Source: Cannabis sativa (Eukaryota > Streptophyta > Magnoliopsida > Rosales > Cannabaceae). Taken from it: a DNA stretch of 64,000 bases. The stretch lies in assembly GCF_029168945.1 (NCBI RefSeq), contig NC_083609.1:20829501-20893500 (forward strand), read 5' to 3'. Positions 23,998-34,900 of the stretch are shown in pieces (within the stretch, counting starts at the first letter, position 1; the number at the start of each line of letters is the position of its first letter). The position numbers were made by a program, and so were the translations under genes. The notes beneath the pieces were generated by a model that was not told where the DNA came from, searched no databases, and saw only the letters and a program-made list of their open reading frames with translations.

Positions 23998-26900
23998 ATG
24001 GACAAGCTCGAAGCAGAATTACGAGCCCATGAACGGAACTTGATTGCAATGGGTCCCCCTTGGTTTGCAATCAATAATCGAAGGAAAAGGACTAGATATG
24101 AAGGATCTAGCAAAACTGCTTCTTCAAGTACAATTATCAGACATAATCTTCTATGTTCGAATTGTAATGAAAAGGGACATCATGAAGAACGATGTCCCAG
24201 GCTTCTAAACAATTCAAACGAAGGTAATGCTTTTGTCTTTGAATCATGTGTTTTAGAGAACGACAAATCCATCTGGATTGTTGATTCTGGGTCTACTAAC
24301 CATGTATGTTCTTCACTGCAGTTGCTTGAAACTTGGAAAAATCTGCTTCCAGGAGAGTTACAGCTTAAAGTTGGCAATGGCGAATTAGTATCGGTCAAAG
24401 CTAGAGGAAAAGCCCGCATCAAGTTTCAACAAAGATTTTTAATTTTAGAAAATGTTTTATTTATTCCAAACTTTAGTAGAAACTTGATTAGTGTCTCATG
24501 TTTGCAAACACAATCTTATATATTGAATTTTTCGAGTACAAATTGTTCAATTTCTCGTAATGGATTTCAAATATGTGTTGCTATAATGGAACAAGGGCTT
24601 TATGTTTTAAGACCGAGTACTCAAATCTCACTAAATAGTGAACTTTTCAGTGTAGCTAGACCTAGAAACCTAAAAAGAAAAGAGATTGATAATGATGATC
24701 AAACTTATCTATGGCATTTACGTTTAGGTCATATAGGCTTTGATAGACTCAATAGGCTCACCAAAGACGGTCCATTGAAAAATGTCGTCTTAGGTGAACT
24801 GCCAGTATGCGAGTCCTGCCTAGAAGGAAAAATGACTAAATGTTCTTTCTCTGCAAAGGGAGAGCGTGCCAAAATCCCTCTAGGGTTAGTGCATTCCGAT
24901 GTCTGCGGACCTTTGAATGTCAAATCCCGAGGTGGTTATGAGTATTTTGTCACTTTCATTGACGATTTCTCTAGATATAGTTTTCTTTACTTAATGCAAA
25001 AGAAATCTGAAACGTTTGAAAAGTTTCAGGAGTTTCATGCTTTGGCCCAAAACCAATTAGGTAAATCATTAAAGATCTTGCGAACTGATAGGGGTGGAGA
25101 ATATATGGATATGCAGTTCAAAGATCATTTAATTGAACTTGGAATTGAATCCCAATACACTGCCCTAGCCACTCCACAACAAAATGGAGTTGCAGAAAGA
25201 AGAAATCGCACTCTTTTGGAAATGGTTAGATCTATGCTGAGTTATTCAACTCTGTCTACGTCCTTCTGGGGATATGCTATACAGATGGCAAACGATATTC
25301 TAAATGTTGTTCCATCTAAAGCAGTCCCTAAGACACCCGTCGAACTTTGGAATGGTCGAACACCTAGTTTACGCCATTACAGAATTTGGGGGTGCCCTGC
25401 TCATGTCTTAAGAAAGAAAGAAGGCAAACTTGAATCACGTACCGAAGTATCCATGTTTGTCGGAAATTCTAAAGAGACTAGGGGTGGACTATTTTATAGT
25501 CACAAGGATAACAAAGTGTTTGTTTCTACAAATGCAACTTTCCTTGAAGAGAACTATATTAAAGACTACAAATCAAAAAGTAAAGTTGTTCTAGAGGAAT
25601 TGCTATCAGATATAAGTCCTTCCAATGTTCCGTCCTCTTCCACTCGTGAAGAAGACAATCCCACTCCCTCAGTTGAACAAACTGAGAAATCTACTACTAA
25701 AGTTTCTGTTCAGAAGACAACCGTACCTCGTCGTAGTGGGAGGGTTTCAACAAAACCTGCTCGTTATGGCTTGGATGGTGAAATCAATATGGTCGTAGGT
25801 GACGGTATTGATGACGATCCATTAACCTATAAACAGGAAATGGCTAGTCCGCAACGGAAACGATGGTCAGCCGGCATGGATTCAGAAATGGATTCCACGA
25901 AAAAGAACAAAGTCTTGGAATATGTAGACGCACCTGACGACTATCATCCGATAGGATGCAAGTGGGTTTACAAGAAGAAAAGAGGAGCTGGAGGCGAAGT
26001 CGAAACTTTTAAAGCTAGACTTGTAGCCAAGGGTTATACCCAAAGAGAAGGCGTGGACTATGAGGAAACTTTTAGTCCTGTTGCCATGCTCAAATCCATC
26101 CGAATTCTTCTCTCCATAGTTGCTGCTTTCGATTATGAAATCTGGCAAATGGATGTCAAGACTGCCTTCCTCAATGGGGTACTTGAAGAAACCATCTATA
26201 TGGAGCAACCAGAAGGTTATGTTCTTCCTGGGAAGGAAAAGAAAGTTTGCAAGTTAAACAGCTCTATCTATGGACTTAAGCAAGCTTCTCGCTCATGGAA
26301 CAAAAGGTTTGATGAAATCATCAAGACCTACGGCTTTCTTCAGAATGAAGATGAACCTTGTGTTTACCAACTCAAGGAAGACCAAGTAGTAGTATTCCTG
26401 GTCCTTTATGTTGATGACATTTTGATCATTGGAAACAATGTCAAGAAAATGACTCACATCAAGGAATGGCTCAACACTCAATTCGATATGAAAGATTTGG
26501 GTGAAGCAGCCTATGTTCTTGGTATTCAGATTATCAGAAACCGGAAGAACAGATCTCTTGCTCTCTCTCAAACAACCTACATAGACAAAGTCTTAGAGAG
26601 ATTCTTCATGAACAACGCCAATGGGGCAAACATGCCTTCTAGATATGGTATTCGTCTATCTAAGGAACAGTCACCGACTGATCCTCAAGAGATAGAGGAC
26701 ATGGCGAATATTCCCTATGCCTCTGCAGTTGGAAGTCTAATGTATGCAATGTTATGCACTAGACCTGACATCTGTTATGCTGTTGGAATCGTGAGCAGGT
26801 ATCAGTCTAATCCAGGACAAGAACATTGGAATGCAGTTAAGTATATTCTGAAATACTTAAAGAGTACAAGGAATCTTGTGTTAGTCTACAAGGGTGGTGC

Positions 26901-27384
26901 TTTAAATCCCATAGGCTACACTGATTCAGATTTCCAGGCAAGTCTTGAAGACAGAAAATCTACATCTGGGATGGTGTTTACTCTTGGGGGTGGAGCAGTG
27001 GTTTGGAGAAGTGCTAAACAAACCGCGATATCGGACTCAACTATGGAAGCTGAATACATAGCAGCAGCCGAAGCTGCTAAAGAACTTGTCTGGCTAAGAA
27101 AGTTCTTCACCAGCATAGGTGTTGTTCCTGGAATGGAAAAGCCTCTGGTACTACTCTGTGATAACAATGGAGCAATAGCAAACAGTAAAGAACCTCGAAG
27201 CCACAAGAGAAGCAAACACATTGAAAGGAAGTATCACATTATCAGAGAATACGTGGCAAGAGGGGATGTACTAGTTGAGAAAGTTGACACAGAGGACAAC
27301 CTAGTTGATCCATTTACCAAAGTCCTGGCCGTGACAGCCTTTGAAAAGCACCGTCAGAATTTAGGATTAATTGATATGTACTAA
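23998..27384 (+). CDS. pol: Copia E Pol with Gag tail: zinc knuckle, protease, integrase, RT, RNase H
   Basis: 1128 residues from the ATG at 23998; the frame is open upstream to the stop at 23884-23886, and residues before the ATG are also Gag-like, so the ATG is not a natural start. Domains in Copia order: nucleocapsid zinc knuckle C53-C56-H61-C66; protease D96-S-G; integrase zinc finger H240/H245/C271/C274; integrase core D301, D364, E400 (D-x35-E); reverse transcriptase about 640-880 with D719 and Y-V-D-D at 804-807; RNase H with D976, E1017 and D1055. Every catalytic position checked is present and no stop interrupts 3.4 kb, so the enzyme set looks usable. The Angela/BARE-like lineage is inferred from the LTR start, leader length and pol motifs. 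It may serve the defective relatives A, B and C in trans. Confidence 0.93.
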   Translation: MDKLEAELRAHERNLIAMGPPWFAINNRRKRTRYEGSSKTASSSTIIRHNLLCSNCNEKGHHEERCPRLLNNSNEGNAFVFESCVLENDKSIWIVDSGSTNHVCSSLQLLETWKNLLPGELQLKVGNGELVSVKARGKARIKFQQRFLILENVLFIPNFSRNLISVSCLQTQSYILNFSSTNCSISRNGFQICVAIMEQGLYVLRPSTQISLNSELFSVARPRNLKRKEIDNDDQTYLWHLRLGHIGFDRLNRLTKDGPLKNVVLGELPVCESCLEGKMTKCSFSAKGERAKIPLGLVHSDVCGPLNVKSRGGYEYFVTFIDDFSRYSFLYLMQKKSETFEKFQEFHALAQNQLGKSLKILRTDRGGEYMDMQFKDHLIELGIESQYTALATPQQNGVAERRNRTLLEMVRSMLSYSTLSTSFWGYAIQMANDILNVVPSKAVPKTPVELWNGRTPSLRHYRIWGCPAHVLRKKEGKLESRTEVSMFVGNSKETRGGLFYSHKDNKVFVSTNATFLEENYIKDYKSKSKVVLEELLSDISPSNVPSSSTREEDNPTPSVEQTEKSTTKVSVQKTTVPRRSGRVSTKPARYGLDGEINMVVGDGIDDDPLTYKQEMASPQRKRWSAGMDSEMDSTKKNKVLEYVDAPDDYHPIGCKWVYKKKRGAGGEVETFKARLVAKGYTQREGVDYEETFSPVAMLKSIRILLSIVAAFDYEIWQMDVKTAFLNGVLEETIYMEQPEGYVLPGKEKKVCKLNSSIYGLKQASRSWNKRFDEIIKTYGFLQNEDEPCVYQLKEDQVVVFLVLYVDDILIIGNNVKKMTHIKEWLNTQFDMKDLGEAAYVLGIQIIRNRKNRSLALSQTTYIDKVLERFFMNNANGANMPSRYGIRLSKEQSPTDPQEIEDMANIPYASAVGSLMYAMLCTRPDICYAVGIVSRYQSNPGQEHWNAVKYILKYLKSTRNLVLVYKGGALNPIGYTDSDFQASLEDRKSTSGMVFTLGGGAVVWRSAKQTAISDSTMEAEYIAAAEAAKELVWLRKFFTSIGVVPGMEKPLVLLCDNNGAIANSKEPRSHKRSKHIERKYHIIREYVARGDVLVEKVDTEDNLVDPFTKVLAVTAFEKHRQNLGLIDMY

Positions 27385-27401
27385 TTAGTTTTATATTAGT
27401 G

Positions 27402-27411
27402 CAAGTGGGAG
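27402..27411 (+). other. Copia E polypurine tract
   Basis: CAAGTGGGAG just before the 3' LTR. The same purine run precedes the LTR in A (7484-7493) and, reversed, follows the left LTRs of B and C. Confidence 0.75.
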
Positions 27412-27413
27412 TT

Positions 27414-29312
27414 TGTTAGGTTTTATGCCCTAAATAAAACTCCATTTCAATGTAATCTATTTTATTCAACATCAATAAAGAAACAGAAGTATTTTTCATT
27501 CATTTGTGTATGTTTTGGTTCACTTTATCAATTGCTTGTCTATTTGATTTATAAATTCATCTTAAACCCTTTTCACATACTTGATCATGTTTATTGTGCT
27601 GTCATCACATTGGAAAGTAAACATGACTATGTGAATAAAGTTTCCTAGATTTATCAGACACAGGGTTTTACTGATATGATAATCTACAACAAGAGTTTAC
27701 TTGTATTTGGAGAAATACTATGTTCTTTCCAGAACATTGGTTAAAGTAAAGCTCAGGTTGGATGCATGGAGTATGCATCGGAAGATACAGATATTTAACT
27801 TTGACTTAGATTTAATTAAACTTACCGTAAAATCTATTCAAGTCAATATCGCCAAGTTGATCCTAGATCAAATGATCTTAATCCAGTTATGATTAGGCTC
27901 AATCTTGAAAGGCTATTCGTGTTCTTTGATTTGTTAGTTAAGCCTACTTTTAGGTCAGGGTGATACGTACTTTTTGGGAACACGGTAGTGCAATTGAGTG
28001 GGAGCGCTAGCATAAACATGGAATCTATAGCTTCTATCTGGCAAATAGTAAGTAAAGGATGATCTCCTTCGAGCTTGACCAAACGAAAATAAATGGTGGA
28101 GATCTCATTTCACATAAGCTGAAATATCATTTATACGGGGTCAAGTGTTTTAAGGATAAAATACATAGTAGGGTGTTACGGTAATCTAATCCCTTTACAG
28201 TGTAGATCATTCATATAGAGGATCATTGATCAAATTAGGATTATAACAATGGATAACTAATGATGTGTCTATATGGTGGAACATATAGAGCATTCTATAT
28301 ACTGAGAGTGCAATTCTAAGTTCTATGCGTGGATTCAACGAAGAATTAATAAGTTAGTGAATTTTAGTGCTAAATTCTTGATCTACTTATTGGAAGCTCG
28401 GTTATATAAACCCATGGTCCCCGCACTAGTTGAGATAATATTGTTTGTAAGACTCATGTAATTGGTTTTGATTAATCAATTATAATTCACAAATTAGACT
28501 ATGTCTATTTGTGAAATTTTCACTAAGTAAGGGCGAAATTGTAAAGAAAGAGTTAGTAGGGGCATATTTGTTAATTATGATACTTTGTATGGTTCAATTA
28601 ATAAATATGATAAATGACAATATTATTTAATAATTATTTATAGTTATTAAATAGTTAGAATTAGCATTTAAATGGTTGAATCAGGAAATTGGCATTTTTG
28701 AGAAAATCAGATACAAAAGGTGTTAAAATTGCAAAATTGCAAAAAGCAAGGCCCAGTCCACTAAGCCATGGCCGGCCACCTTTGTAGGCTTTTTAAGTTG
28801 ATATTTTTATTATTTTAATGGCAAATAATTCAAACCTAACTCTAGTGGAATGCTATAAATAGATAGTGAAGGCTTCAGGAAAATTACACTTCACACTTTC
28901 TGAAATCAGAAAAACCTGAGCCTCCTATCTCTCTTCCCTAACCGCCACTCACTCTCTCTCTTCTTCCTTCATATTTCGAACTTACCCTAGTGATTAGAGT
29001 AGTGCCCACACACAGCAAGCAATACCTCAATCATAGTGAGGAAGATCGTGAAGAAAGATCATCAGCAAAGGAGATTCAGCATCAAGGATTCAGAGAAAGA
29101 GATTCAGGTTCAGATCTTGATAATACTCTGCTACAGAAAGGATACAAGGGTTAGAGATCTGAACGGAAGGAGTCATTTAATTCCGCTGCACCCAATGTAA
29201 GGTTTCTGAAACTTTATATGTGTTTAATTTATCGTTTTAGAAAGTTCTTATTTAGGATGTTAATAAACATACTTGTGAGTAGATCTAAGATCCTGGTAAA
29301 ATAATTCCAACA
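27414..29312 (+). repeat. Copia E 3' LTR (1899 bp)
   Basis: Begins TGTTAGGTTTTATGCCC and ends TAATTCCAACA. Best complete + strand example of the family LTR. Contains TATA box, the conserved CCCAATGTAAGG near 29192 and the R/U5 end. The frames within it are not genes. Confidence 0.93.
28854..28861 (+). promoter_or_regulatory. TATA box of E 3' LTR
   Basis: TATAAATA in the family context. From a 3' LTR it could drive readout into the adjacent D leader. Confidence 0.55.
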
Positions 29313-30231
29313 CTTCTTTCATCTGTGTATGACCTAGCAACATGATAGGATCCATCCAAATTGTGTGCCTGTGTGAGCCTATATGTTTAATTTTGTTATA
29401 GATGCATATAGGTTGTTGTTTCTAAATAAAATATCATAGTTCTTGATAGATTTTATTTAGGCCCATTTAGTTTTTGGGCCTATTCAATTAATAATAGTTG
29501 TTCATTTTAAGGTTAAATTCCTCTCTTTTGGGACTTGTGTGAGAGTTGGGAGCTATAGTAGTGGGTACGACATACTAAACCCAACACCCCCTCACATGAA
29601 CTACCCCAATTATGAATGCCCATTTGCCTGATTTGAATAACTGTACTAGGTTAATTAAACTAGTTTAACCTAATAAAATTGATTAGCAACATAATTAATT
29701 TCATTTATTTTGAAATTAATTTAAGAAAACCATAGTTTAAAGAATTTTTTATTCTAAGCTAAACTATATGTATTTACTTGTATTTAATTAAATATAGAAT
29801 TATAAGCATCTAGATTCTTTCTGAAGCTTAATTTAAATTTTTGATTAAATATTCCTATTTAAGTTGATATTTAGTTATCTATAACTAATCAACTTAAATC
29901 TGAATATCTTTTGGATTTAAAATTTCAAAATTAAGATTCTTTAGATATTTTTTTTAAGTTTATATCTTTTCGAATATTAACTTAAAATGGAATATTTTCA
30001 AATGAAGTTGTTACAACTTAATTTTTTATATTTAATTAAATTTAAATTTGAAAATATTTAAGTTCTATTTTTTTAATACAACTTAAATTAGATATTTTTT
30101 CAAATTTTGTGGAAAAGATACTTAGTCAAATAAGATATTTTCTAGATAGTTATTTCTAGACTACTTATTATTTCTAATATTAAATAGGAAAATATTATAC
30201 ATTGTGAAATTAATTATTTAAATAATTAATT
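29313..30231 (+). mobile_element. Continuation of Copia D leader
   Basis: Starts CTTCTTTCATCTG directly after E's LTR and follows the leader of E from 22074 onward, with an internal loss near 29935. It is most simply the part of D's leader to the right of E. It ends at AATAATTAATT where minus-strand copy B begins; in uninterrupted leaders (B, about 36150) the sequence continues in the same way past that point. Confidence 0.65.
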
Positions 30232-31893
30232 TGTTGGAAATTATTTTACTAGGATCTTAGATCTACTCACAAGTATGTTGATTAACACCCTAAATATGAA
30301 CTTTCTAAAACGATGAAATAAACATATATAAAGTTTAGGAAACCTTACATTGGGTGCAGCGGAATATAATGACTCCTTCCGTTATGATATCTAGCCCTTG
30401 ATTCCTTTTGGTAGCAGAGCATTATCAATATCTGAACCTGGATCTCTTTCTCTGAATCTTTGATGCTGAAACTCCTTCTTGCTGAAAGTCTTTCTTCACG
30501 ATCTTCCTCACTATGGTTGAGGTATCACTTGCTGTGTGTGGGCACTATTCTCACACTAAGAATTTCGAAATATTGAAGAAGAAAAGAAGAGGGAAGTGGC
30601 GGGTAAAGATAGGGAGAGAGAGGCTCAGTTTTCTAATTCAACCATTTAAATGCTAATTCTAACTATTTAGTAACTATAAATAATTATTAAATAATATTGT
30701 CATTTATCATATTTATTAATTGAACCATACAAAGTATCATAATTAACAAATATGCCCCTATTAACTCTTTCTTTACAATTTCGCCCTTACTTAGTGAAAA
30801 TTTCACAAATAGACATAGTCTAATTTGTGAATTATAATTGATTAATCAAAACCAATTACATGAGTCTTACAAACAATATTATCTCAACTAGTGCGGGGAC
30901 CATGGGTCTATATAACCGAGCTTCCAATAAGTAGATCAAGAATTTAGCACTAAAATTCACTAACTTATTAATTCTTCGTTGAATCCACGCATAGAACTTA
31001 GAATTGCACTCTTAGTATAAGGAATGCTCTATATGTTCCACCATATAGACGCATCATTAGTTATCCATTGTTATAATCCTAATGTGATCAATGATCCTCT
31101 ATATGAATGATCTACACTGTAAAGGGATTAGATTACCGTTACACCCTACAATGTATTTATTCCTTAAATCACTTGACCCCGTATAAATGATATTTCAGCT
31201 TATGTGAAATGAGTACTCCACCATTTATGTTCGTTTGGTCAAGCTCAAAGGAGATAATCCTTTGCTTACTATTCGCCATATAGAAGCTATAGATTCCATG
31301 TTTATGCTAGCGCTCCCACTCAATTGCACTACCGTGTTCCCAAAATGTACGTATCACCCTGACCTAAAAGTAGGCTTAACTAACAAATCAAAGAACACGA
31401 ATAGCCTTTCAAGATTGAGCCTAATCATAACAGGATTAAGAGCATTTGATCTAGGATCAACTAGGCGATATTGACTTGAATAGATATTACGGTAAGTTTA
31501 ATAAATCTAAGTCAAAGTTCAATATCGGTCCCTTTCGATGCATACTCCATGCATCCAACTTGAGCTTTACTTTAACCAATGCTCTGGAAAGAACATAGCA
31601 CTTCTCCAAATGCAAGTAAACTCTGTTGTAGATTATCATATCAGTAGAACCCTATGTCTGATAAATCTAGGAAACTTTATTCACATAGTCATGTTTACTT
31701 TCCAATGTGTTGATGGCACAATAAACAGGATCAAGTATGTGAAAAGAGTTTCAGATGAATTTATACATTATGTACATATAATCATGAAATAAATCATGTG
31801 AACCATGCAACATTAAATGTTATTTCTGATCTATATTAATAAGTAAATCTGATTATATTGAAATGAGTTTTATTTAGGGCATAAAACCCAACA
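30232..31893 (-). repeat. Copia copy B 3' LTR (minus strand), with internal deletion
   Basis: Reverse complement of the family LTR (starts TGTTGGAAATTATTTTAC, ends GGGCATAAAACCCAACA). It is 1662 bp, about 230 bp shorter than the C LTR because of a deletion near 30629-30634 between CTCAGTTTT and CTAATTCAACC. The lost piece includes the TATA box. The frames at 31235 and 31538 are LTR sequence. Confidence 0.9.
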
Positions 31894-34800
31894 AACTCCC
31901 ACTTGCACTAATATAAAACAAAAAGTGTGTTTCAAATAATCTCAACACCTCGATATACAAATCAAGTGTAGTAGTAGTAAACTCCTCGTAATAGGATCTG
32001 AAAGGTTGAATTAAACACAATCTTTTTTCTCCACCATTACTCTTAATCATAAAATCATTGATAATGTGAAATTCCTCTCTATATGTCTACTCTCTTGGGA
32101 TACTGGATTCTATACCTTTGGCAACTACTTTTGGTTAATCAGGAAATTAACACTAGTAGTTTAGGCAATTTGGAATGGTGCCAAAAATGTATAAAACTTT
32201 CCTTAGACTGAATAAGTACCTTTCCTGTAACTTTAACATTCAGTCCCTTCCTGGTAGACCTCGAGACTTCAGATAGGTTTTTACACTTCTCCAAAATCAT
32301 TATTCCACCCCAGAGTAACCACCATCTTATCAGAAAGATTTACTATCACAAAGGCAAATTTAGAAATCTGATATGGTGTAGTCTAAGAGTTTTAAATACA
32401 CCCTTATAGACTAACATATAGTTCCTCTTCTTAATCTTAAGATTTTCTTGATTGTCTTCCAATGTTCTTCTCCTAGATTAATCTGATACCTACTCATTAC
32501 TCCCACTCAACAGCAGGTGTCTGGTCTAAGGCATACAAAAGCATATCTAAGACCTCTCACTGTTGATATAAGAAATTCTTTCATGGCTTTATCTTTTCTG
32601 GAATAGTTGAGACTTTCCTTAGATAAATAAAATCTATACCTAAGAAGTTGTGAAGCTTCTATAGATTGCCATATTAGAAAGAAAATGCTTCAGCATCTTA
32701 CAAAAGTAAGTTGCTTGCATTAGAGTAAGTAATTCCCAGGTATACCACAAGCCATAGGTTTAGATAAACTCAAACCTATAATACTAGGAACAAGAAGTTT
32801 GTTAAGTCCATTGAATAGACTTATTAACTAAAATTTCCTTTTATGTCCTTGTAATAGAAAACTTTAAGTTACTCCATGTGAATGGATTAAACTATAGTTC
32901 TTTTGGCTTTTCTTCTTAGTTTCTTATTTTGACAATCCATTACTTGTTTAAACTCACAATGGATTTTAATCACTAGTGTCTCCCAAGTCATAAGAAGGTG
33001 AGTTCCTAGAAACTCTCCCACTACGACAACGTACCGTGAATTATGTCTAAGAAAACTAAATGGTATTAACCTCTTTGGTTGTGACAAGACAACAGAGGCA
33101 GTGGGATCATCATATGTCAAATAAGATGATAGAACACTTTTGGAATCAAGAAATAAATATCTCCTTTATTTGCTACTTTATTTTCAGACTTAGTAATTTT
33201 CTTAGAAAAGTAGTATTTATTTGAACAAACACTTTCTTATATATTGACTATGGGATAGTCCACCCCTAATCACTTAGAATAGCTAACAAACCATGGTTAA
33301 CAGTTCTAGCTTTTCTTAAGATTTTGATTAGGTCATCCATGAATCTAGTAATGATTTACATTAAGTATACAACCATTACATCATTCTGAAATTGTATTAC
33401 CATAGAAGGAATTAGACAACGACTAGTAACTAATCATTAATATGCAACTCGAAATTTCTAGGGATGTAAGTTTGGATATAATTCAAAAAATCAATTTAAT
33501 GATCTTTGAACTGCATATCAACTAACTATTTCTCCACCCCTATCAGTTCGCAAGATCTTTAACCACTTACCTTAATGGTTTTAACCATTGCTAGAAATTA
33601 ATGAAAATTTTCAAACATTTCAAATTTCTTTGCATAAGGTATAATCTAGAGTTATCGTTTTAAGAATACAGTGAAAAACTCATATCCACCCCTGAATGTA
33701 CATCCATCTAAGAATGAGATGAACTACTTTCAGTGGATATAGGCATATTAACTCTTTGCAGAGATTGATCTTGTCAAATCCACTATGAACAAGATACAAA
33801 ATGCCATAGATAAAAAAAAAGTGGTAGTGTCTTTTGATGACTTAGGTTTTGTTACATCAAAGTATATTTAGAATAGTGCAAGTGGATCCTGGTCACAGAA
33901 TACCTAACTCATATTCCATATAGTTTGAATCCATTAATAGAAGATGGATATTAAACACTTGAGAAAGTGTAACTGTATTATATTCTGGAATTAGAAATAT
34001 AAGAAAATTTCTGTTTGGAATCTAAAATTAAAGTCAAAGGCTTAAATTTATACCAAATATTATGAGTAATTCTATCTTGGACCACCACTACTAATTTAAC
34101 TCTAAGTCTGATTTTCCCATACAAGTAGGAGATTTCTAAGATTGAGGATTTATATCAATTGGGAATAGAATTTCGGGATTTTAATCATATGCGTCATTTA
34201 ATTTCTTAACAGAAAATATAGAATGACATGAAATGATTTATAGACCATTCATCCAATGATATGTTATTGAGCTTTTCGAAATGAATAAGCTAAGAGGAAT
34301 TAGGATAATTTCGTTGATTAAATAAGAATCCAACGATGCTTCGATTAGCGAAAGTCAAAGTAATCTTATTTATATAATCTTCTTGTTTCATATCGTAAAA
34401 ATACTAGTCTAAGGTGTCATCAATTGATGAACAGCTAGATGTCGCATATACAATATTTATCTGTCGAGATCTAACACTATTATGTATGTCTAATGGTGAA
34501 AATCCATTAGGGATTTATCTCATTAGATAAACAAACCAAGTTAGACCAACAATGAAGATTTGAAATTAAAACTACAATTTAATAACAGAAAATAACATGG
34601 TTCAATATAAATTCATACACAATTCAGAAATTATTAAACATATAGCAAGTAGGAATGACCAGTGAAAATACTAAAACATACAATCCTAAATAATTTCCAA
34701 GGTTTTCAACAAATTGATACAAAGGTCCCTAAGAGGCGAGAGTCAAAGTATCATTCATTGAATAGAGTTGTCAGCTCATCTAAAATAGAAACCATTCTAG

Positions 34801-34900
34801 CAACCTTTTATTCGATCAAAATAAGAATCCAACGTTGTCCCGGTAGGCGAGAGTAAAGGTTATTCTCATTTTATGAGCTTCCACCATTGTTTCATGTTTT
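31894..34900 (-). pseudogene. Non-coding pol-derived interior of Copia copy B
   Basis: Reverse-strand version of the same damaged interior as in A and C. The integrase T-D-R-G-G-E trace lies at about 33530-33560 (read on minus). No frame longer than about 77 codons. The changed stretch before that trace (reverse complement of about 33575-33600) is shared with A and C but not with E. Confidence 0.75.
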
